A stretch of DNA of 7,579 nucleotides from an uncultured Bacteroidales bacterium (GTDB lineage: Bacteria > Bacteroidota > Bacteroidia > Bacteroidales > UBA932), in NCBI GenBank assembly GCA_905235775.1, contig CAJOMY010000088.1:1-7579 (forward strand), written 5' to 3'. Under the pieces are notes generated by a model. That model saw nothing but the letters and a program-made list of their open reading frames with translations. It searched no databases and had not been told where the DNA came from. A program made the position numbers and the translations under genes. Position 1 is the stretch's first letter. The number at the start of each line of letters is the position of its first letter. Positions 3,474-7,579 of the stretch are shown piece after piece.

Positions 3474-4556
3474 GTGAATATGTTACACAGCGGATATAAT
3501 GATTACAATGCTGTGACAGTCTCGGAAAGGCGAGCCGATACCGTCATAGACATTGAGACCGTGATGGACAGGTATGGAATCAACCTGTCAGCGGCGCGGG
3601 TTTTGAAGGTCATTGACCGATTGGTGAAGGCCTCGCGGCAGCGGGGCAAGCTGGACAAGCGGGGTATCCCCTACTGCTACGCCTCGAAGGAATGGATGGC
3701 GGGACAGATCGGGAAATCTACGCGAACCGTCGCGCGGGCCATCCGGGACCTGAAGGCCGCGGGGCTGATCGAGTGCAAGCGCACCCGGTCCAACGCCATG
3801 CTGTTCATCACCGGCTATGAGCTCCACGGCACGGCGGAGCCTGGACAGCCTCCCATGGTTGACGTGGCTTCACCCAGCGTGGACAAGCCAGCGACCAGCA
3901 CTGAGCCCGAGCCTCCGGCCAGGGTGGATCTGCCGGCGGCTGTGCCTTCTTATGCCCTTGAGAATGACACGCATGTCACATCCGGAAATGACCAAAATGG
4001 CACATCCAATATAAGGAGTAAGAGTAATATACCAGGTACATCATCCATCCATCGATCTACATACCGCGTGAGGGTTCGGAGAGCAGACGGACGAGACAGG
4101 TCTGCCCATTTGGACCGAAAAAGCAAGAATTCCCCCACTCCGGCGCCTTCCTGGGAGCGCTTTGAGGCTGACAGGAAGCGGTTGTCCAGGCAGCTGTGGG
4201 ATCAGCTGGCCGCTACGGGGATGTATTGCGGGGTCTTCGACACGGACAGCGCCATTCAGGCGACGGTGAAGTACATTGCCGACGCCGTAGCGGCGAAGCA
4301 GGATATTCAGGTCAACGGAGTAAGGATATCGGCAGATCAGTATTGGGAAGTCGTCAGCCACATCAAGGCCACCCACCTGGATGAGACGATCCGGGCCATC
4401 GCCGCGCGGGATTGCTTGGGATTGATCCGGAACAAGCGCGCCTATTTGCTCTCCAGCGCCTATAACTGCGCTCTTTGGGACCGTTTCAGCGAGGTCAAGA
4501 CGGACAATCGGGAGTTCTTCAGGCTTGCGGAATCGGGAAGGGAGGCGAGAGCGTGA
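3474..4556 (+). CDS. RepA_N/DUF6017-like replication initiator or helix-turn-helix protein
   Basis: A 360-residue protein in three parts. Residues about 25-118 look like a winged helix domain: S-K-E-W-M-A-G-Q-I-G then S-T-R-T-V-A-R-A-I-R-D-L-K-A-A-G-L-I-E-C is a classic recognition helix and wing. Residues about 119-225 are a Pro/Ser/Thr-rich, low-complexity linker. Residues about 226-345 resemble the C-terminal DUF6017 domain of clostridial RepA-type initiators, ending in L-I-R-N-K-R-A-Y-L-L-S-S-A-Y-N-C-A. In that family the protein opens its own origin. Assignment rests on motif memory, not a search. GTG 3474 has only a weak Shine-Dalgarno, and a -10 lies at 3495, so translation may start later (GTG 3513 or 3561). 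It opens the right-hand operon; GGAGG at 4541-4545 in its last codons serves the next gene. It could also be a phage DnaD-like loader. Confidence 0.7.
   Translation: MNMLHSGYNDYNAVTVSERRADTVIDIETVMDRYGINLSAARVLKVIDRLVKASRQRGKLDKRGIPYCYASKEWMAGQIGKSTRTVARAIRDLKAAGLIECKRTRSNAMLFITGYELHGTAEPGQPPMVDVASPSVDKPATSTEPEPPARVDLPAAVPSYALENDTHVTSGNDQNGTSNIRSKSNIPGTSSIHRSTYRVRVRRADGRDRSAHLDRKSKNSPTPAPSWERFEADRKRLSRQLWDQLAATGMYCGVFDTDSAIQATVKYIADAVAAKQDIQVNGVRISADQYWEVVSHIKATHLDETIRAIAARDCLGLIRNKRAYLLSSAYNCALWDRFSEVKTDNREFFRLAESGREARA
3480..3508. promoter_or_regulatory. Overlapping divergent promoters between int and initiator
   Basis: On +, TATAAT at 3495-3500 lies inside the first codons of the longest initiator frame and has no good -35. 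On -, TTGTAA (3508-3503), 17 nt, TAACAT (3485-3480) would drive int from about 3473. The two overlap, so they could exclude each other. TAAT-G-ATTA (3497-3505) is a small palindrome over the + strand -10. Confidence 0.4.
3965..4007. repeat. Repeats in AT-rich linker of the initiator gene
   Basis: ATGTCACATCC (3973-3983) and ATGGCACATCC (3997-4007) are 11-mers differing at one base, 24 bp apart. TGACA-CGCA-TGTCA (3965-3978) is an inverted repeat overlapping the first. The following stretch to about 4070 is clearly richer in A and T than the surrounding gene. Confidence 0.35.
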
Positions 4557-4823
4557 GCGGGCCTCACAGAGGGTGCCACGATCAGAAAGGGTAGCGCCTA
4601 CGCGCGGTCATTGGAGCGCGCGATCCGGGCCAAGTGTCTGGACTGCTGCGGCGGAAGCCGCGCCGAGGTGCGTGGCTGCGGGATCAAGTATTGTTCCCTA
4701 TGGTCATATCGGATTGCGAACGACGGGGCGAGCGGTGAAAGCCGCTCCCCTGCGAAGGAGAGCGCCGGCACGGAAACCCTGCCCGGCCAGATGGACATAA
4801 GCGATTTTGTCGGGAGGCGATAA
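4553..4823 (+). CDS. Cys-rich phage protein, apparently frameshifted near its start
   Basis: The main frame (TTG 4611 to 4823, 70 residues) contains C-L-D-C-C-G-G, then C-G and Y-C-S-L-W-S-Y-R, a Cys cluster of zinc-ribbon type seen in small phage early proteins. TTG 4611 has no Shine-Dalgarno. Instead AAGGGAGG (4538-4545) sits 7 nt before GTG 4553, which overlaps the initiator stop as GTGA, but this frame ends after 13 codons. Removing one G from the GGG at 4571-4573 joins the two parts as M-S-G-P-H-R-G-A-T-I-R-K-G followed by S-A-Y-A-R-S-L-E-R-A-I-R-A-K-C. So either the gene carries a +1 frameshift, the sequence has an error in the G-run, or an ATC (4581) is used. The C-terminal third is polar and low-complexity. 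Function unknown, probably metal-binding. Confidence 0.6.
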
Positions 4824-4825
4824 AT

Positions 4826-5047
4826 GTGAAGAGGCTGAATGAGTGCCTGGATCTGCTGATCATGGAGGCGTATAGCGTTCACCAGGATGTGAACGCCATG
4901 AAGACGGTGATGGAAGCGTGCCCGCATTGCTCCGTGGAGCGCGCCGACGTGGTGGACGCGCTGGCTGCGGCGGCGGGGTACATGATCGACGCCATGACCA
5001 GGCTGCGGGCTGTGAAGGAGAACGGAAATTCTGAGGGGGGGGGTTGA
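4826..5047 (+). CDS. Small phage protein of unknown function
   Basis: A 73-residue protein beginning at GTG 4826, 8 nt after GGAGG (4813-4817); the ATG two bases earlier is followed at once by a stop. It is mostly helical, with one C-P-H-C pair (residues about 32-35) that could hold a metal if it dimerises, and a Gly-rich end encoded by a nine-G run. It lies 2 nt after the Cys-rich gene and 3 nt before the next, clearly inside the operon. I do not recognise the family. Confidence 0.65.
   Translation: MKRLNECLDLLIMEAYSVHQDVNAMKTVMEACPHCSVERADVVDALAAAAGYMIDAMTRLRAVKENGNSEGGG
5035..5043 (+). repeat. Nine-G homopolymer at the 3' end of a gene
   Basis: G9 encodes the last Gly codons of the 4826 gene and lies 7 nt before the GTG at 5051, so it also acts as the Shine-Dalgarno region of the next gene. 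Such tracts slip during replication and are also prone to sequencing error. Confidence 0.7.
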
Positions 5048-5050
5048 CGT

Positions 5051-5458
5051 GTGCGACGCCTGACTGACCAGGTTTCCGTCAGTGAGATGCTGAAAATGCG
5101 CGAGGCCGGGATGACCAACCAGGACATCGCCAACAGCCTGAACGCCTCCGTCATCACGGTGCGGCGGTATATCGGCACACAGCCGGGCAGGGGCTCCGGA
5201 AGAAAAGGGCCACCCGCAAAGGCCGCGGACACGACCGAGCCGACTCCCGCGCTGGCCGTGTCCAACCGGCTGACCTATCTGGAGGGGGCTGTGGCCGAGT
5301 ACACCGTGGACACCAAGAGCGAGACGGTACTGTTTCAGGCGAAGGGCACGGAGGCCTGTATAGGGATCACCTTTGACCAGTGGGAGGCATTCAGTCTCGA
5401 AGTCCAGGCGATCCATCGTCATCTGTCTGTTTCAAAAGAAATGCCGGAGGTGTGGTAA
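5051..5458 (+). CDS. Phage protein with N-terminal helix-turn-helix
   Basis: A 135-residue protein starting at GTG 5051, preceded by the G-rich tract. Residues about 8-42 form a helix-turn-helix of the resolvase/IS-type class: S-E-M-L-K-M-R-E-A-G-M-T-N-Q-D-I-A-N-S-L-N-A-S-V-I-T-V-R-R-Y-I-G. A basic, Pro/Gly-rich linker (about 43-70) leads to a C-terminal domain (about 71-125) of alternating beta and helix, ending E-M-P-E-V-W. It is probably a regulator of the phage early or middle genes. The first helix pair is clear; the C-terminal domain is unrecognised. The stop is followed directly by the ATG of the next gene, whose Shine-Dalgarno lies in its last codons. Confidence 0.7.
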   Translation: MRRLTDQVSVSEMLKMREAGMTNQDIANSLNASVITVRRYIGTQPGRGSGRKGPPAKAADTTEPTPALAVSNRLTYLEGAVAEYTVDTKSETVLFQAKGTEACIGITFDQWEAFSLEVQAIHRHLSVSKEMPEVW

Positions 5459-5692
5459 ATGAATACTGCCGAGAAGAAAAGACACAGGAGGGCACGTCTG
5501 TCCCAGATGCTGACCCATTGGGAGATATTGAGCCGGGCGAAGGCGGATCTTCAACGGGAGCTGGAGGCCCTGGAGCGCCAGGCGGAGGCCGAAGGGCTGC
5601 CGGACGCCTGCTATGCCGAGGAGCGGCGGGCGCTGGGCCTGAAGATCTCCACCATTAACGCCATGATCTACTATGAGACCGGAGAAAACTGA
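5459..5692 (+). CDS. Small coiled-coil phage protein
   Basis: A 77-residue protein starting at ATG 5459, right after the preceding TAA and 8 nt after GGAGG (5446-5450). It is rich in Glu, Arg, Lys, Ala and Leu with a heptad-like helix (about residues 5-48, L-Q-R-E-L-E-A-L-E-R-Q-A-E-A-E) and no Gly/Pro interruption until the middle. No enzyme motif or membrane segment is visible. It is the last gene before a hairpin and a new promoter, so it may end the first early operon. Function unknown. Confidence 0.65.
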   Translation: MNTAEKKRHRRARLSQMLTHWEILSRAKADLQRELEALERQAEAEGLPDACYAEERRALGLKISTINAMIYYETGEN

Positions 5693-5707
5693 ACAGAATT
5701 GGACGAA

Positions 5708-5733
5708 GGCCCCTGGCGATTCTGCCGGGGGCC
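5708..5733 (+). terminator. Hairpin after the first early operon, possible terminator
   Basis: GGCCCCTGGC (5708-5717) pairs with GCCGGGGGCC (5724-5733), 10 bp with one G-U, 6-nt loop, 16 nt after the stop at 5692. The tail TGTTATC is only weakly T-rich, so termination may be partial. Confidence 0.5.
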
Positions 5734-5787
5734 TGTTATCGAACGTGTGTATTTTAGGGCGAAAAAAGACGCAAAGTTGCGCCAATT

Positions 5788-5801
5788 CGCACAAACGTTC
5801 G
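5788..5801. promoter_or_regulatory. LexA (SOS) box
   Basis: CGCAC-AAAC-GTTCG matches the Gram-positive LexA/DinR site CGAAC-N4-GTTCG in 9 of 10 defined bases. It ends 11 nt before TATAAT (5813-5818), so bound LexA would cover the -35 region. A small inverted repeat, CGCAA-AG-TTGCG (5770-5781), lies just upstream. Confidence 0.6.
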
Positions 5802-5818
5802 TTGGATTATGGTATAAT
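5790..5818 (+). promoter_or_regulatory. SOS-type promoter for the 5849 operon
   Basis: A perfect TATAAT (5813-5818) with a poor -35 (CACAAA, 17 nt upstream) that coincides with the LexA box. Transcription would start near 5825, followed by GGGAGG (5835-5840) and the TTG at 5849. Confidence 0.6.
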
Positions 5819-5848
5819 GATACTAACATCACCAGGGAGGCGGCACGC

Positions 5849-6055
5849 TTGTTTGGGAAGGAAAAGAGCTACCGGGCCGGGCGAGAGGCCGGTTATAAAG
5901 CCGGGTACAGCGACGGGATGCTGGCGGGGCTTGAAGAAGCGCTGGAGATCCTGCGCGGCGCGATGAAGAAAGGGGCGAAGGATATTGACAAGGGAAGAAC
6001 TGAAGGACACCCTGAAAAGGCTTGGAAGGGCAAGAAAAAGGCTGGACGCCGCTAA
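5849..6055 (+). CDS. Small basic phage protein under SOS-type promoter
   Basis: A 68-residue protein from TTG 5849, 8 nt after GGGAGG. A longer frame begins at 5699, but that part covers a hairpin, the LexA box and the promoter, so it is not coding. Residues about 7-35 repeat short motifs Y-R-A-G-R-E-A-G, Y-K-A-G, Y-S-D-G, L-A-G-L, a repetitive Gly-containing helix; the rest is strongly basic, ending K-K-K-A-G-R-R, which suggests nucleic acid binding. It overlaps the next gene by 71 nt in another frame, an unusually long overlap, so its lysine-rich C-terminus is partly dictated by the neighbour. Function unknown. Being first behind a DNA-damage promoter, it may act early in induction. Confidence 0.6.
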   Translation: MFGKEKSYRAGREAGYKAGYSDGMLAGLEEALEILRGAMKKGAKDIDKGRTEGHPEKAWKGKKKAGRR

Positions 6056-6269
6056 GGCCCAGTATGACGCGCTGAAGGACATGTGCCGGGATCACATGAT
6101 CGAGGAGAAGCTGGAGGCGCTGGAGCTGGACGGTTACCAGCTGGAGTACAAGCTGATCATCACCAACAGCGTGGACGTGAAGGCGCTGAAGAAGGCCATG
6201 CCGGAGCTGTGCGAACGGTTCAGCCGTGTGGCTGAGAGCCGGCGCTTCACCGTGACGCTGCCGGTTTAG
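5985..6269 (+). CDS. Small phage protein, possibly Gp157-like C-terminal motif
   Basis: A 94-residue protein from TTG 5985, about 9 nt after AGGGGCG. The N-terminal half is a charged helix (about residues 2-47); the C-terminal half has a beta-rich region D-G-Y-Q-L-E-Y-K-L-I-I-T-N-S-V-D-V-K-A-L-K-K-A-M-P split by helix and ends R-R-F-T-V-T-L-P-V. That D-x-K-A-L-K-x-x-x-P-E-x-x-x-R-(F/Y) pattern resembles the ends of several siphophage early proteins of the Gp157 kind, but I am not sure. It lies in the SOS-type operon, and its stop overlaps the AGGAGG of the late regulator. Confidence 0.6.
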   Translation: MTREELKDTLKRLGRARKRLDAAKAQYDALKDMCRDHMIEEKLEALELDGYQLEYKLIITNSVDVKALKKAMPELCERFSRVAESRRFTVTLPV

Positions 6270-6284
6270 GAGGACATGGACGAC

Positions 6285-6683
6285 ATGACAGCGAAGGAGT
6301 TTCTGGTGCGGGCACGGCGGATCGACCGAAGGATCGAGGAGACCCGCGAACGGCTGGAGCGTATGCGCGGCCAGCTGGGCGGACGGGTGGCCAATCTGTC
6401 CGGGATCCCTGGTAGCCGGCGGCGCTGGGCTGACAAGGTGGACGACATGATCGACATCGAGCTGCGCCTGGAGAAACAGATCCGCGAAATGTGCCAAATC
6501 AAGCGTGAGGTCATGGACGCCATCGACGGCGTGGACGATCCCCTGGGACGCGAGGTGTTGGAGCTGTATTACCTGGACGGACTGTCCTGGGGCGACGTGG
6601 CCAGCCGGATGCACTATTCCGTTCGGAATGTCCAGATTCTCCACGGGAAGGCGCTGCCGTTCGTGCGCGTACCGTGCGCGTAA
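6285..6683 (+). CDS. DUF1492/ArpU-like sigma-type late regulator, C-terminus uncertain
   Basis: About 132 residues. The N-terminus M-T-A-K-E-F-L-V-R-A-R-R-I-D-R-R-I is typical of Firmicutes phage DUF1492 proteins, followed by a coiled region (about 15-95) with the P-G-S-R-R-R-W-A-D-K-V segment. The C-terminal sigma-70 region 4-like helix-turn-helix reads L-E-L-Y-Y-L-D-G-L-S-W-G-D-V-A, S-R-M-H-Y-S-V-R-N-V-Q, then L-H-G-K-A-L. Relatives control late gene transcription. I choose ATG 6285 since AGGAGG (6268-6273) is 11 nt away; ATG 6276 is only 2 nt away. The last residues (P-F-V-R-V-P-C-A) fall on a 9-bp direct repeat and on an apparent sequence junction, so the natural end may be missing. Confidence 0.75.
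   Translation: MTAKEFLVRARRIDRRIEETRERLERMRGQLGGRVANLSGIPGSRRRWADKVDDMIDIELRLEKQIREMCQIKREVMDAIDGVDDPLGREVLELYYLDGLSWGDVASRMHYSVRNVQILHGKALPFVRVPCA
6663..6682. repeat. 9-bp direct repeat at the left junction
   Basis: GTGCGCGTA (6663-6671), CC, GTGCGCGTA (6674-6682). It lies at the end of the late-regulator gene where composition and coding strand change. Confidence 0.6.
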
Positions 6684-7480
6684 TCGTCGCGGTTTTTCGC
6701 TGGTTTTCGTTGAAGTTCATAAAACCGCTCGGGAAGATGTTTGTTGCCGACGCGGGGATCTTGAAGCTGAACGTTCCGTCCGGGCAGTATATGACAGACT
6801 CTCCGACTCTCGAGCACAGGCTGAGTCCGAGATACTTTTCACCTTCGGGAAGTGTTACCGTAATTTCCGCGCTTGGCAGAAAGTTCTTTGTCATAAAGAG
6901 CGAGACGACGCCTTTTCCCTTTGCGGTCATATTCTGACCGTATGTCAGCGTTATCTCACCGTCGGACGTGAGTCCTGCGCGGTCAAGCTTCGCGCATCTG
7001 TCGAGCATATCGTAGAACTCTCTCTTGTTGGTCTCCTCGACCGCCGCTCTCTGATCGTTCGTTGACCAGTTCGTGTATCCTTCGGGTTCGTATGAACCGA
7101 AACAGGGCACTTCAAGGTCTATCAAGCAGGAGATAGCCGCTATCTCGGCGTCGGTAAGTCCACCGTGACCTTTTCTCAGCAGCTCGATCATTGACGATTT
7201 AGTCGAGCCGCCTTCGTAGGGCTTCAGTACTTCGCACTGAGACATTGAGCTGATGAACTTCGTGTAACTGCTGCTTCCGAGGTTTCCGCTGTGACTTGCC
7301 ACCCACTCTATGCCTCCGCCCTGAGGAGTGGAGCCGGTGAGAACAAGGTATGAAAGCGGGAAATATTTCTGCATTCTCGTTGCGTATACGCCGTAATCTT
7401 CAAGTGAGATCACCGCTTCAGAGGTGTGTCTTTCTCCGCTCACGATCTCGCCGGAAAGTCCGAGGTCAAATTCATATCCT
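6684..7480 (-). pseudogene. Fragment of an unrelated minus-strand gene, truncated at both ends
   Basis: An open minus-strand frame of about 265 residues with ordinary protein texture and moderate-GC codon use, unlike the GC-rich phage genes on either side. Readable parts include E-F-D-L-G-L-S-G-E-I-V-S-G-E-R-H-T-S-E-A, then L-R-K-G-H-G-G-L-T-D-A-E-I-A-A-I, N-W-S-T-N-D-Q-R-A-A and beta-rich stretches such as A-E-I-T-V-T-L-P-E-G-E-K-Y-L-G. No start codon or Shine-Dalgarno precedes it: at about 7480 it runs into GC-rich sequence coding on +. At about 6684 it runs into the antisense of the late regulator, losing its C-terminus. A GTG at 7443 is internal. The beta-rich C-terminal part suggests an extracellular or surface protein, but I do not recognise the family. 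Confidence 0.55.
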
Positions 7481-7579
7481 CCGACGTGCTGGTGCAGATG
7501 CGCGAGGGCAGGCGCGCCGGCAAGGAGCTGATCTCCATCTACGGCCTCGACGCGCTGCGCGGCGTCAGCATCGACGAGG
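7480..7579 (+). CDS. Start of a GC-rich plus-strand coding segment (partial)
   Basis: From about 7483 the + frame reads D-V-L-V-Q-M-R-E-G-R-R-A-G-K-E-L-I-S-I-Y, continuing G-L-D-A-L-R-G-V-S-I-D-E to the end of the window. Essentially every third codon base is G or C, the mark of real coding in a GC-rich genome; the minus-strand frame here lacks that bias. No start codon context is visible because the sequence emerges from the junction at about 7480. The fragment is too short to name. Confidence 0.4.

Noticed and set aside
4598..5422. 274-codon minus-strand ORF
   Set aside because: Antisense to three tightly packed plus-strand genes with good Shine-Dalgarno sequences; open only because the region is GC-rich.
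5699..5848. Longer N-terminus for the 68-aa gene at 5849
   Set aside because: This part overlaps a terminator-like hairpin, the LexA box and a TATAAT promoter; TTG 5849 has a well-placed Shine-Dalgarno.
5829..6644. 271-codon minus-strand ORF rich in His, Gln and Leu
   Set aside because: Antisense shadow of the SOS-type operon; no Shine-Dalgarno and composition typical of reverse-complemented GC-rich genes.
6511..6683. C-terminal part of the minus-strand frame that runs into the late regulator
   Set aside because: Here the sequence is Arg/Pro/Ala-rich and antisense to a well-supported plus-strand gene, so the frame is open only by chance.
1..7579. CRISPR array, rRNA or insertion sequence
   Set aside because: I saw no regularly spaced repeats, no rRNA-like sequence and no transposase or terminal inverted repeats.

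Overview
The window looks like part of a temperate phage genome from a GC-rich gut-type member of the Bacillota (class Clostridia). The evidence is a TcdE/phi29-class holin, a PGBD+SH3b endolysin, a RepA_N/DUF6017-like initiator, a DUF1492/ArpU-like late regulator, strong Gram-positive Shine-Dalgarno sequences, frequent GTG/TTG starts and a Firmicutes-type LexA box. This assignment is inference from gene families; no marker gene fixes the species.

Layout, left to right. (1) 1-1138, + strand: lysis module with the C-terminal half of an endolysin, two tiny membrane proteins joined by ATGA overlaps, and a holin. (2) 1142-1459: a compact type I toxin-antitoxin locus with a 25-aa hydrophobic toxin peptide on + and a convergent antisense RNA of about 77 nt on -. 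(3) 1460-2107: an inverted-repeat-rich gap, then a minus-strand single-pass membrane protein whose start region looks frameshifted. (4) 2184-2418: a ribbon-helix-helix regulator with its own promoter and operator-like repeats. (5) 2425-2562: integrase terminator, then the 3' 53 nt of a tRNA-Lys(CTT) without its 5' half, which I read as the attachment core. (6) 2562-3449, - strand: tyrosine integrase. (7) 3474-6683, + strand: early/replication-control run made of a winged-helix initiator-like protein, a Cys-rich protein that appears frameshifted, several small phage proteins, an SOS-type promoter at 5788-5818 and a sigma-like late regulator. (8) about 6684-7480: a lower-GC minus-strand gene fragment truncated at both ends. 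(9) about 7480-7579: very GC-rich coding sequence on +. The last two look like a chimera or insertion.

The order lysis - att core - integrase - early genes is the order of a circular or concatemeric phage genome, not of an integrated prophage, where the att core would separate lysis and int ends by the whole host chromosome. A tandem array of two elements at one tRNA would also fit. The initiator-like gene next to int suggests plasmid-like replication may be possible. The most detailed finding is the toxin-antitoxin locus: the antitoxin promoter is embedded in the toxin terminator, and paired direct repeats would let the antisense RNA also bind the toxin Shine-Dalgarno.
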